DNA of 64,000 bases from Hyphomicrobium_A sp963759735. GTDB taxonomy: Bacteria; Pseudomonadota; Alphaproteobacteria; Rhizobiales; Hyphomicrobiaceae. Below are positions 54,117-62,937 of the stretch, piece after piece (positions within the stretch are counted from its first letter, which is position 1; every line of letters starts with the position of its first letter). The stretch lies in assembly GCA_963759735.1 (NCBI GenBank), contig CAVXAF010000007.1, positions 806,001-870,000 of the forward strand, given 5' to 3'. The notes under the pieces were generated by a model. It saw nothing but the letters and a program-made list of their open reading frames with translations. It had not been told where the DNA came from and did no database searches. The position numbers and the translations under genes are program-made.

Positions 54117-55625
54117 ATGCACGACGCCGCCCCCAATTCGGCCAAGGCCACCAAGTCCAGGAATTTGATCGAGGGCGCTACCGGCGAGTGGGAGGTCATC
54201 GTCGGCCTCGAGGTGCACGCGCAGGTGGCTTCCAAGTCGAAGCTTTTCTCGGGCGCTGCCACCGAGTTCGGCGCCGAGCCCAACAGCCACGTGTCGCTGG
54301 TCGATGCGGCAATGCCGGGCATGCTGCCGGTCATCAATGCCGAATGCATCGCCCAGGCCGTGCGCACCGGCCTCGGCATCAACGCCAAGATAAACCTCAG
54401 AAGCGTCTTCGACCGTAAGAACTATTTCTATCCCGATCTGCCGCAGGGCTATCAGATCAGCCAGTACAAGCAGCCGATCGTCGGCGAGGGCGAGATCGAG
54501 ATCGACGTCGACGGAGAGACGATGACGGTCGGCATCGAGCGCCTGCACCTGGAGCAGGACGCCGGCAAGTCGATCCACGACCAGCACCCCGATTATTCCT
54601 ATGTCGATCTCAACCGCTCCGGCGTCGCGCTGATGGAGATCGTTTCGCGTCCGGACATGCGCTCGGCCAAGCAGGCGCAGGCCTATGTTACCAAGCTGCG
54701 CACAATCCTGCGCTATCTCGGCACCTCCGATGGCGACATGGAGAAGGGCAACCTGCGCGCCGACGTCAACGTCTCGGTGCGCAAGCCCGGTGACAAGCTG
54801 GGCACGCGCTGCGAGATCAAGAACGTCAACTCCATCCGCTTCATCGGCCAGTCGATCGACGTCGAGGCGCGCCGCCAGATCGACATCCTCGAGGCCGGTG
54901 GAAAGATCGACCAGGAGACGCGGCTGTTCGACCCAGGCAAGGGCGAGACGCGCTCCATGCGTTCAAAGGAAGAAGCGCACGACTATCGCTATTTCCCCGA
55001 TCCCGACCTGCTGCCGCTCGAGCTGACGATGGAATACGTCGGCGAGTTGGAGAAGGGGCTGCCCGAACTTCCCGACCCCAAGAAGCAGCGCTTCATGCAG
55101 GCGTTCGGCCTTTCGGACTACGACGCCAACGTGCTCGTCGCCGAGCGCGAGTTGGCGGACTTCTTCGAGGAGGTGGTTAAAGGGCGCGATGCAGCGGCCG
55201 CCCCGCGCGACGGAAAAGTCGCGGCCAATTGGGTGATCAACGAGCTGTTCGGGCGTCTCAACAAGGAAGGGAAGTCGATCACCGACTCGCCCGTCTCCGC
55301 CGGCCAGCTCGGTTCCATCGTCGACCTCATCGGCGCGGGCACCATCTCCGGCAAGATTGCCAAGGATCTCTTCGAAATCGTCTGGTCGGAGGGCGGCGAC
55401 CCCGCCACCATCGTCGAGACGCGCGGCATGAAGCAGGTCACCGACACCGGCGCCATCGAGAAGGCGGTTGACGACATCATCGCCGCCAACCCCGACAAGG
55501 TCGAACAGGTGAAGCTGAAGCCGACGATGCTCGGCTGGTTCGTCGGCCAGGTGATGAAGGGGACGGGCGGCAAGGCCAACCCTGCCGCCGTCAACGACCT
55601 CCTGAAAAAGAAGCTCGGGATCTGA
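54117..55625 (+). CDS. gatB: Asp-tRNA(Asn)/Glu-tRNA(Gln) amidotransferase subunit B
   Basis: A 502-residue kinase/transamidation subunit of GatCAB. Landmarks: VIVGLEVHAQV near the start, FDRKNYFYPDLPQGYQISQYKQPI, HLEQDAGKSIHD, DLNRSGVALMEIVS and EIKNVNSIRFIGQSIDVEA; the C-terminal helical tail (YqeY-like) ends KKKLGI. It is separated from gatCA by three genes but on the same strand; the bactofilin gene ends 63 bases before it. Confidence 0.95.
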   Translation: MHDAAPNSAKATKSRNLIEGATGEWEVIVGLEVHAQVASKSKLFSGAATEFGAEPNSHVSLVDAAMPGMLPVINAECIAQAVRTGLGINAKINLRSVFDRKNYFYPDLPQGYQISQYKQPIVGEGEIEIDVDGETMTVGIERLHLEQDAGKSIHDQHPDYSYVDLNRSGVALMEIVSRPDMRSAKQAQAYVTKLRTILRYLGTSDGDMEKGNLRADVNVSVRKPGDKLGTRCEIKNVNSIRFIGQSIDVEARRQIDILEAGGKIDQETRLFDPGKGETRSMRSKEEAHDYRYFPDPDLLPLELTMEYVGELEKGLPELPDPKKQRFMQAFGLSDYDANVLVAERELADFFEEVVKGRDAAAAPRDGKVAANWVINELFGRLNKEGKSITDSPVSAGQLGSIVDLIGAGTISGKIAKDLFEIVWSEGGDPATIVETRGMKQVTDTGAIEKAVDDIIAANPDKVEQVKLKPTMLGWFVGQVMKGTGGKANPAAVNDLLKKKLGI

Positions 55626-55730
55626 TCCCGTAGACGCCGACGGTCTCTTTCGCCGTCAACACGCGAAGGCGAGGATCCACGCCAGGTCACCGCAGGTTGC
55701 TTCGGGCGAAGTCGTACGCGACAGTGACGC

Positions 55731-56360
55731 ATGAACGAGGATGCCCGCCAGCACGCGCCGTCCGCAGCACGCAACCGCGATCCGATCTGGCGCGTGCTTG
55801 GACCGCAGCTGCAGCCGCGTGGCCTCGTGCTCGAGGTGGCCAGCGGCTCGGGCGAGCACACGCTGCACTTTGCGCGCTTGGCTGGTCCCGACCTCGTCTT
55901 CCAGCCGTCCGATCCCGCCGCCGCAGCGCGCGCCAGCATCGACGCTTGGACGGCGCAGTCGGGCCTTGCCAACGTCCGCCCGGCCATGGCGCTCGATGCT
56001 GCCGCCAACACTTGGCCCATCGACCGCGCCGACGCCGTCGTGTGCATCAACATGATCCACATTTCGCCGTGGGCGGCGACCGAAGGTCTGGTGCGCGGCG
56101 CCGCGCGCCTGCTGCCGCCGGACGGGCTGCTGTTTCTCTATGGGCCTTACCGGCGCGCGGGAGTCCACACGGCGCCAAGCAACGCGGCATTCGATTCCGA
56201 CCTGCGCAGCCGCAATCCCGACTGGGGCGTGCGAGATCTGGAAGCCGTCGCCGAACTGGCCGCGCGAGCCGGTTTTGACGCACCTCAGATCGAGGCGATG
56301 CCTGCCAACAACCTATCGCTTCTCTTTCGCCGCCGCCGCGTAGCCACCGACCAGCGATAA
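55731..56360 (+). CDS. DUF938 family SAM-dependent methyltransferase-like protein
   Basis: A 209-residue protein of DUF938: ARQHAPSAARNRDPIW, LVLEVASGSGEHTLHFARL (SAM-binding motif I), CINMIHISPWAATEGLVRGAARLL and GPYRRAGVHTAPSNAAFDSDLRSRNP are family marks. It has a Rossmann-type fold; the substrate is unknown. It stands alone downstream of gatB. Confidence 0.85.
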   Translation: MNEDARQHAPSAARNRDPIWRVLGPQLQPRGLVLEVASGSGEHTLHFARLAGPDLVFQPSDPAAAARASIDAWTAQSGLANVRPAMALDAAANTWPIDRADAVVCINMIHISPWAATEGLVRGAARLLPPDGLLFLYGPYRRAGVHTAPSNAAFDSDLRSRNPDWGVRDLEAVAELAARAGFDAPQIEAMPANNLSLLFRRRRVATDQR

Positions 56361-56512
56361 GTCGGCGCGCTCGCACTAACGCCTGCCCGCCGCCATTGAA
56401 AAACGCCGATAATCTTAATGGCGCACGATCGGCGGTCCGGCCGGCCGCTGGCGTGCAACCTGCAATGCGCCGTCGCACTGGTCCAACGGGTGACAACAGG
56501 GTTTGAGGGCAT

Positions 56513-57193
56513 ATGCAGCTTGGTTCGCCGGCGAGATCGGAAATAAGAGAGCGTGTCTCTTTCCTGGGCATCGATCTCGACGTTAACGGTGCCGTGCTGC
56601 GTCCGCGCGAGGAGACCGAGCTGCTGGGACGCGCCGCGCAGGCTCTCCTCACCGAGGTCGCTGCAGCCCCGCTCTGCATCGACATGTGCTGCGGCGCCGG
56701 CAACCTCGCCGTGGCGCTGGCCAAACACCGGACCGATGCGCGCATCTGGGCGAGCGACCTGACCGATGATGCAGTTGCAACTGCGCGGCACAACGTGGCC
56801 CGTCACCAGCTCGCCGCGCGGGTGAGCGTGCTCCAGGGCGATCTGTTCGCGCCGATGCAGGCGGCCGGCCTCGAAGGCCAGGTCGATCTGATCGTTGCCA
56901 ACCCACCATACATTTCCACCAGCCGCCTGCTGGAAGGCGATCGTGTCCACCTGCTGGAAAGCGAGCCGCGCGAAGCATTCGACGGCGGTCCCTACGGCGT
57001 CACGCTGCACATGCGGCTGATCAACGAAGCACCGGCGTTCCTCAAGTCCGGCGCTTGGATTGGTTTTGAGTTCGGTCTCGGGCAGGATCGGCAGATCGGT
57101 GCGCTTCTGAAGCGCGCCCGTGTGCTTGGCGAGACCGTGTGGCACGCCGACGCGCAAGGCAATCGCCGCGCTGTTTTCGCCCGCAAGCTCTAG
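56513..57193 (+). CDS. HemK/PrmC-like methyltransferase without the N-terminal helical domain
   Basis: A 226-residue class I methyltransferase. CIDMCCGAGNLAVALA is the SAM motif, ASDLTDDAVATARHN the acidic strand, and VANPPYIS the NPPY motif of N5-glutamine and N6-adenine methyltransferases. LRPREETELL matches the PRxxTE segment of PrmC. The N-terminal five-helix domain of PrmC is missing and the protein is about 50 residues shorter, so a substrate other than release factors is possible. An unusually long upstream region (150 bases) holds a promoter. Confidence 0.82.
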   Translation: MQLGSPARSEIRERVSFLGIDLDVNGAVLRPREETELLGRAAQALLTEVAAAPLCIDMCCGAGNLAVALAKHRTDARIWASDLTDDAVATARHNVARHQLAARVSVLQGDLFAPMQAAGLEGQVDLIVANPPYISTSRLLEGDRVHLLESEPREAFDGGPYGVTLHMRLINEAPAFLKSGAWIGFEFGLGQDRQIGALLKRARVLGETVWHADAQGNRRAVFARKL

Positions 57194-57373
57194 GCGCCGC
57201 ACGTCGACGCGCCCCCGCACTGACCAAAAAGCAAACGCGGTTCGCTGCACTTTTCCGTACCGCAGCTCCTTGATCGATCATGCCTCGGCGATAAAGCGCG
57301 CGAGACCGTTGGCGCGTGCTGAAAATGGTAACCGCGAGCGGGCATGCTGTGTGCCGAAAGCGGTGAGGACCAC

Positions 57374-58141
57374 ATGACCGACAACGCCCTGCTCATTCAC
57401 GGCGCCTTTTGCGGCGGCTGGTGCTTCGCCGATATGATGCCGGTGTTGGCCGCGCGCGGCTGGAATTGCCAGGCTCCCGACCTGCCGTTCCACGCGTCAG
57501 GGCCGACGCTGCCGCCGGACCCGCAACTGGGCCGCCAGAGCATTGCCGACTACACGCGCGACATGGCGGCGTTCGCGCAGCGCTTCCCAACCCCGCCCGT
57601 GATCATCGGGCACTCGATGGGCGCGCTGATTGCCCAGCAGCTCGCCGCGCAAGGCTTGGCCCGCGCCATCGTGCTGTTGGCCCCCGGCGCTCCATGGGGC
57701 GTGCTGCCCTCGACCCCCGACGAGATGACCCTTGCCAAGGGCCTGATGCGCGCCTCCCCGTTCTGGGACAAAGCGCTCAATCCCTCCTTCGAGGTGGCCA
57801 AGGGCGACTTGCTCGCCGGCCTCGACCCGGCGGCGCAGCGGCGCGTCTTCGATAGGTTCAGCGCCGAGTCCGGGCTCGCCCTGTTCGAACTCTTTTTCTG
57901 GATGTTCGATCTGAAGCGCACCACCGCCGTCGACGCCGGCAAGGTCAACTGCCCGGTGCTGGTCGTCAGCGGATCGGATGACAAGGTCATCTCGCCGGCG
58001 ACCGGGCGCAAAGTCGCCGGGCTCTATGCCAATGCAACTTTTCGCGAAGAATCCGGACGCGGCCATTTCCTCATCATGGAGGAGGGGGCGGGGAAACTTG
58101 CCGGTCGCTGCGCCGATTGGCTGGCTGAAGTCACCAAGTGA
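57374..58141 (+). CDS. Alpha/beta hydrolase
   Basis: A 255-residue alpha/beta-hydrolase. The nucleophile elbow GHSMG gives Ser81, the acid is in VSGSDDKV and the base in GRGHFL; the oxyanion turn is LIHGAFCGGW. There is no signal peptide. It resembles carboxylesterases of the plant MES/RutD-like group, but the substrate is not shown. The ATG at 57374 has AGGA 5 bases upstream. Monocistronic; the downstream cyclase begins 47 bases later on the same strand. Confidence 0.87.
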   Translation: MTDNALLIHGAFCGGWCFADMMPVLAARGWNCQAPDLPFHASGPTLPPDPQLGRQSIADYTRDMAAFAQRFPTPPVIIGHSMGALIAQQLAAQGLARAIVLLAPGAPWGVLPSTPDEMTLAKGLMRASPFWDKALNPSFEVAKGDLLAGLDPAAQRRVFDRFSAESGLALFELFFWMFDLKRTTAVDAGKVNCPVLVVSGSDDKVISPATGRKVAGLYANATFREESGRGHFLIMEEGAGKLAGRCADWLAEVTK

Positions 58142-58188
58142 TACCCGGCAAGTGGCCCCGCAATGATGATCCCGGGCTATGATCGGGA

Positions 58189-60402
58189 TTGCGGCGCATA
58201 GAGAGCCGCAAAGCGAGGTCGGCCCTGCGCTCTCCATCCCTGCACATCCTGCTCGCGGCCGCGCTGCTGTTCGCGGCGGTGGCGCTGCGCATCGCTGACC
58301 CCGAGGCGGTGGCGCGCCTGCGGCTCTCGGTCTTCGACACCTATCTCGATTTGGCGCCGCGCCAGCTCGAGCCCTCGCTCCCCGTACGCATCGTCGATAT
58401 CGACGATGCTTCGCTCGCGCGCCTCGGCCAGTGGCCGTGGCCGCGCACACGCCTTGCCGAGATCGTCGACAGGCTGAAGGCCGATGGCGCGCGCACCATC
58501 ACCCTCGACCTCATCCTCGCCGAGCCAGACCGCCTGTCGCCCGGCGAGTTCGCGAAACTGTTCGCCGATCAGCCCAACCTGGCGCCGCTCGTCGATCAGG
58601 CCTCCGCACTGCCATCCAACGATGAGCGCCTTGCCGCCGCGCTCGCCGCCGCGCCCTCGGTGGTCGGCCTCGCCGGCGAGACGGCCGGCAACCGGCCGCC
58701 GCCGCACCCGCACGTGAGCTTCGCCATCGCCGGCGATGACCCGTTGCAGTTCGTGCCGCATTTCTCCGGATCGGTGGAGAGCCTCCCGGTGCTCACCGGG
58801 GCGGCGAAGGGCCTCGGCGCCGTCAACTGGCTGCCGTCGCGCGATCAGGTCGTGCGCCGCGTGCCACTGCTTTTGTCGATCGCCGGCACGCTCTATCCAT
58901 CGCTGCCGCTCGAAGCGCTGCGCCTTGCAATGAACGAGACGACCGTCTTCGTGCGTTCGTCTGGCGGCAGCGGTACCACTGCCTTCGGGCAACGCACCGG
59001 CATCGAGCACGTGCGCGTCGGCAAGGTGGTGCTGCCGACCGATGCCGACGGCGAGCTGTGGCTGCGCTTCACGCGTCCCGATGCGCGCCGCTACATCTCG
59101 GCCTATCGCATTCTCGACGGAACGCGCGATGCGGCCGCGATCGCCGGGCGCGACATCATCATCGGCACCAGTGCCGTGGGCCTGCTCGACCTGCGAGCGA
59201 CGCCCCTCGATCCGGCGGTGCCGGGCGTCGAGGTGCACGCGCAGGCGCTGGAGCAGATGCTCAGCGGCGAGCACCTGAGCCGGCCGCCGCTCGCCACCGG
59301 ACTGGAACTCGTCTACCTCGTCGCCGCCGGCCTCGCGCTGGCCTGGCTGATCGGGCGCCTCGGGGCGGCCGGCACCGCCGCCATCGGCATCGCGGCGATC
59401 ATCGCCGTGTTCGCCGTTTCGTGGCTCGCTTACACCAACGCCGGTTACCTGCTCGACCCGGTCTATCCGTCCATCGCGTTGCTGCTCGTCTACCTGGCGA
59501 CGTCGCTCACCGGCTACATCGCCACCGAGCGCGAGCGCTGGCGCGTGCGCTCGGCCTTTGGGCACTACATCGCCGCGCCGCTGGTGGAGGAACTCGCCCG
59601 CAACCACGACAAGCTGAAGCTCGGCGGGGAAACGCGCGAGGTGACCCTGCTGTTCGCAGATGTGCGCAGCTTCACCGGCATCGCCGAGGGCCTGAGCGCG
59701 GAGCAGCTGATCGCCTTCCTCAACCGGCTGTTCACCCCGCTGTCCGAGATCATCCTCGAGGAGCGCGGGACCATCGACAAATTCATGGGCGATGCGGTGA
59801 TGGCCTTCTGGAACGCACCGTTGCGCGATCCGGCGCACGCGGCGAATGCCTGTCGCGCCGCTCTGCGCATGCAGCAGCAGCTCGCGCAGCTCAACGCTCT
59901 GTGGAGCGCAGAGGCGGCGGCGCGGGGCGAGAGCGTCAAAGCCGTGCAGCTTGGCATCGGGCTCAACACCGGCGAGTGCTGCGTCGGCAACGTCGGCTCG
60001 CCGCAGCGCTTCGACTATTCCATTCTCGGCGATGTGGTGAACGTCGCGTCGCGGCTGGAAGGCGAGACCAAGGGCTACGGCGTGCCGATCATCGCCGGCG
60101 AGCAGACGACGCGTGAAGCGCCGGGTTTCGCCTTCCTGGAATTGGGCTCCGTGATGGTGCGCGGCAAGGAGCGCCCCGAAAGAATCTATGCCCTGCTTGG
60201 CGATGAGACCGTCCGCCAGTCAGACGATTTCGGCAAGCTGTGTGCGGCCCATGCTTGCCTCATCGCGGCGCTGGCGGCCGGCGGGGGTGAAGCGGCGAGC
60301 GCCGCGCTCGCCGAGTGTCAGGAGCACGGAGGTACGCCGCTGGCGCTTCTCTATGCCCGCTACGCGCGCCAGTTGGCCGAGCCGGCGTCGGTGGGCGCCT
60401 AG
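58189..60402 (+). CDS. CHASE2-domain adenylate cyclase (class III)
   Basis: A 737-residue membrane sensor. A first membrane span (about 16-36) leads to a periplasmic CHASE2 domain (about 40-355), then three spans (about 365-445) and a cytosolic class III cyclase domain (about 480-690). The metal aspartates are Asp491 (LLFADVRSF) and Asp535 (DKFMGDAVMAF); Lys531 and the Asp of SILGDVVN are purine-specifying residues for ATP, and VNVASRLE holds the transition-state Asn and Arg. So it should make cAMP in response to an unknown external signal. The start is a TTG at 58189 with a weak GGGA upstream. Its stop overlaps that of the convergent FecR gene. Confidence 0.92.
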   Translation: MRRIESRKARSALRSPSLHILLAAALLFAAVALRIADPEAVARLRLSVFDTYLDLAPRQLEPSLPVRIVDIDDASLARLGQWPWPRTRLAEIVDRLKADGARTITLDLILAEPDRLSPGEFAKLFADQPNLAPLVDQASALPSNDERLAAALAAAPSVVGLAGETAGNRPPPHPHVSFAIAGDDPLQFVPHFSGSVESLPVLTGAAKGLGAVNWLPSRDQVVRRVPLLLSIAGTLYPSLPLEALRLAMNETTVFVRSSGGSGTTAFGQRTGIEHVRVGKVVLPTDADGELWLRFTRPDARRYISAYRILDGTRDAAAIAGRDIIIGTSAVGLLDLRATPLDPAVPGVEVHAQALEQMLSGEHLSRPPLATGLELVYLVAAGLALAWLIGRLGAAGTAAIGIAAIIAVFAVSWLAYTNAGYLLDPVYPSIALLLVYLATSLTGYIATERERWRVRSAFGHYIAAPLVEELARNHDKLKLGGETREVTLLFADVRSFTGIAEGLSAEQLIAFLNRLFTPLSEIILEERGTIDKFMGDAVMAFWNAPLRDPAHAANACRAALRMQQQLAQLNALWSAEAAARGESVKAVQLGIGLNTGECCVGNVGSPQRFDYSILGDVVNVASRLEGETKGYGVPIIAGEQTTREAPGFAFLELGSVMVRGKERPERIYALLGDETVRQSDDFGKLCAAHACLIAALAAGGGEAASAALAECQEHGGTPLALLYARYARQLAEPASVGA

Positions 60403-61346
60403 TACTTGCGCTTCAACAGTTTTGATACGCCATAGGCGACGCCCACACCGACGCCGACGCCGATCCCAACCTTGACACCCTTCTTGAGGATCTCGCGGCC
60501 GCGCGACTTGCGTGGACGGTATTCGACCTCGCGCGGATACTCGCGATATTCGCGCACTTTCTTCCACTTGCGCGGCGGCGGCGTATAATCGCCATCGTCG
60601 TAGGTCTTCGCAGACTTAGACTTCTTCGGGCGCTGGGGCTCGTAGTCCTCGTTTTCCGCCTTCTGCTCCTCGATGTCGGCGCGGGTGAAAATCGGTTCGG
60701 GATCGATGTACGGCGGTGTGACGACGAACGGGAAGGCGACATCGAACGCGATGTCCTGCCGGCGCTTCATCTGCGTCCAGCGCACGGGCTGGTCGATGTC
60801 GTCGGCGGTGATGCGGATGAGCTTGCCCGGCTGGTCGTGCACAAGACACTTGCCGCTCTCGGTGCACACCTCGACGGCGCCTTCGATGAGCAGCAGCAGT
60901 GTCTCGCGCGGGTTCTGCACGTAGACATCGAAGATGGTGCCGCGCACGGTGATGGAGGCGGCCGGGGTGCGAATGACGTATGCCGGTTTGACGGCAATGC
61001 CGGTGATGAAGCGGAAGGTGCCCTTGACCAGACTCATGACGATGGCGCCGCCGCTGATGTCCGGGTCGTACACGAACTTGTCGAGCAGCAGGCGCGAGCC
61101 CGGACCGAGCGCCAGCTTGGTGCGGTCGTTGAGTTCGATCTCGCTGCGGCTGTCGGTGTCGGTCTCGATGACCTCCTGTTGGCGCACGTCATCGCCAGAC
61201 TCGAGCTGGCGCTGGTCGCCGTCGGTCTCCGGCGTCGCCGTGACGTAGTTGACGACCGTGATGGCCGACCCAATGGGATCGCGCGGCGCGGCCGTTGCGG
61301 CCCCGCACAGCATGAGGGTCACGAGAATGGGTGTGATCAGGCGCAT
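60399..61346 (-). CDS. FecR-domain periplasmic protein
   Basis: A 315-residue exported protein: signal peptide (hydrophobic to about residue 18), FecR-type beta domain (about 50-160: SRSEIELNDRTKLALGPGSRLLL, RTPAASITVRGTIFDVYV), then a disordered Arg/Tyr/Pro-rich stretch and a Gly/Val-rich hydrophobic tail (GIGVGVGVGVAYG) that may be a membrane span. There is no anti-sigma transmembrane layout as in classic FecR. FecR-domain proteins recur next to CHASE2 cyclases; here the genes converge and share four bases of stop codon. Start ATG 61346 has GAGG 7 bases upstream; GTG at 61355 is an alternative. Confidence 0.85.
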   Translation of the reverse strand: MRLITPILVTLMLCGAATAAPRDPIGSAITVVNYVTATPETDGDQRQLESGDDVRQQEVIETDTDSRSEIELNDRTKLALGPGSRLLLDKFVYDPDISGGAIVMSLVKGTFRFITGIAVKPAYVIRTPAASITVRGTIFDVYVQNPRETLLLLIEGAVEVCTESGKCLVHDQPGKLIRITADDIDQPVRWTQMKRRQDIAFDVAFPFVVTPPYIDPEPIFTRADIEEQKAENEDYEPQRPKKSKSAKTYDDGDYTPPPRKWKKVREYREYPREVEYRPRKSRGREILKKGVKVGIGVGVGVGVAYGVSKLLKRKY

Positions 61347-61567
61347 GGCCGTCACCTCTAAGGGTTGCTCCGCTGCCTTCGGCAGCCCTACCTCAATCGG
61401 CCATAGAAGCGGACGGGCGTCTGTTCCACAGGGAACACGCGCCGCGTTGCCCGGTGCGGGGAGGCGACACCAGCTTCTTTTGCGCGCCCTGCCGGCTTGA
61501 CCTGGGGAGCAGGGTGACTACATCAACCCGAAGCGGGATCGGGCATACGAGGGGAATCATCGCCTGC

Positions 61568-62123
61568 ATGGGCATCCGCGACACCAAGAGCGGTTATGGC
61601 TTGCCGACGCGCATCGTCCACTGGGCGATGGCCGTGGCGATCGTCGGCGTGTACGCGCTCGGCTGGTGGATGGTCGATCTCAACTACTACAGCCCGTACT
61701 ACCAGAGCGCCCCCGACCTGCATCGCAGCGTCGGCATGCTGTTGCTGTTCGTTCTCATCGCCCGCTTCGGCTGGCGGCTTGGTCAACGACAAGCCCGGCG
61801 ATGAGGAGCTATCGCCTGTCGAGCGCTACGGCGCACGCATCGTACATTGGGGTTTCTATCCCCTGCTTCTGGCCTTGATGGTGAGCGGGTACTTCATGTC
61901 GACTGCCGACGGCCGCCCAATCGAGGTGTTCGGCTGGTTCAGCGTGCCGGCGCTCGTGCAGGACAAGCCCATGGAGAAAACCGCGGGCGAGATCCACGAG
62001 TTGCTCGCGGATATAACCATGTTCATCGTCATCCTGCACGCTGCAGCGTCCCTCAAACATCACTTCTACGATCGCAGTCGCATTCTGACACGCATGTGGT
62101 CGGGCCCATCCAAGGACCGATAG
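61568..62123 (+). pseudogene. Cytochrome b561 family protein, split by a +1 frameshift
   Basis: With one base removed it encodes 184 residues of a four-helix di-haem membrane cytochrome. Haem-ligand-type histidines are in TRIVHWAM, PDLHRSVGM, RIVHWGFY and VILHAAASLKHHF. The first part runs to FGWRL; the second continues as VNDKPGDEELSPVERYGA in another frame. Removing one T from CTTGG at 61779-61780 restores it. It should pass electrons from quinol to a periplasmic acceptor. The YceI gene follows after 31 bases, a frequent partner of b561. Likely a sequencing insertion. Confidence 0.87.
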
Positions 62124-62154
62124 ACTTCCCCAGATCACCCCAGGAGTTGTCGTT

Positions 62155-62727
62155 ATGAAGCTTACCCCAGCCTCGCTCGCGCTCATTGCTGCGGTCCTCG
62201 CAGCACCCGCCGCCCAAGCCGCCGACTACGTCATCGACACGGCCAAGGCGCACGCCTCTATCAACTTCCGCATCAAGCATCTGGGTTTCAGCTGGCTCAC
62301 CGGCCGCTTCGACACGTTCAACGGAACGTTCTCGTTCGATGAAGCCACGCCCGGTGCGTCCAAAGTGAAGGTTGAGATCGACACCGACAGCGTCAACTCC
62401 AATCACGCCGAGCGCGACAAGCATCTGCGTGGGTCCGATTTCCTCGACACGGCCAAGTTCCCCAAGGCAACCTTCGAAAGTACGTCGGTGCTAATCGACG
62501 GGGACAAGGCGAAGATTGCGGGCAACCTGACCCTGCACGGCGTCACCAAGGAGGTCGTTATCGACGCCGCACGCGTCGGCGGCGGCTCCGATCCGTGGGG
62601 CGGTCAGCGGGAAGGTTTCACCGGGACGACGACCCTGCGGCTTAAGGATTTCGGTATCGACTTCAATCTCGGCCCATCCTCGGAGGTCGTTGAACTGGCA
62701 CTCGAGATCGAGGGCGTCCGGCAATAG
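62155..62727 (+). CDS. YceI family periplasmic protein
   Basis: A 190-residue lipocalin-like protein that binds polyisoprenoids such as ubiquinone in a hydrophobic barrel. A signal peptide (1-22, ending AAQA) precedes FRIKHLGFSWLTGRFDTFNGTFSFD, VKVEIDTDSVNSNHAERDKHLRG and GNLTLHGVTKEVVIDA, which are diagnostic. AGGAG lies 7 bases before the ATG. It follows the b561 gene on the same strand, a common functional pairing for quinone-linked redox in the periplasm. Confidence 0.93.
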   Translation: MKLTPASLALIAAVLAAPAAQAADYVIDTAKAHASINFRIKHLGFSWLTGRFDTFNGTFSFDEATPGASKVKVEIDTDSVNSNHAERDKHLRGSDFLDTAKFPKATFESTSVLIDGDKAKIAGNLTLHGVTKEVVIDAARVGGGSDPWGGQREGFTGTTTLRLKDFGIDFNLGPSSEVVELALEIEGVRQ

Positions 62728-62937
62728 GACAGAGAGCCGGCAGGCGGTCATTCGGCGTTAACCGAAGTTCTGATCGTGGTCGGGTGGATCTGCAAGTTAA
62801 AGCCGAAAACAGCGGCTTAGTAACGGGGCTGTGGCACTGTCCACCCCCGTGCGCGTGTCGTCAGCTCGAGCTTTGACTCTTGAGGGCGGTGGGGTGCGCA
62901 CGATCGCAGTAGCGGCGGCAGCAGCCCAGGAGTGACC
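62728..62937. other. Intergenic region with two short hairpins before the PAS sensor gene
   Basis: 210 bases. TTCGG-N6-CCGAA (62751-62766) and AAGCCG-N7-CGGCTT (about 62801-62819) are short perfect dyads without T runs, so they are not obvious terminators. The promoter of the sensor gene should lie here. Confidence 0.35.

Noticed and set aside
58177..59838. 553-codon open frame antisense to the adenylate cyclase
   Set aside because: The cyclase has all catalytic residues in place; the antisense frame has none.
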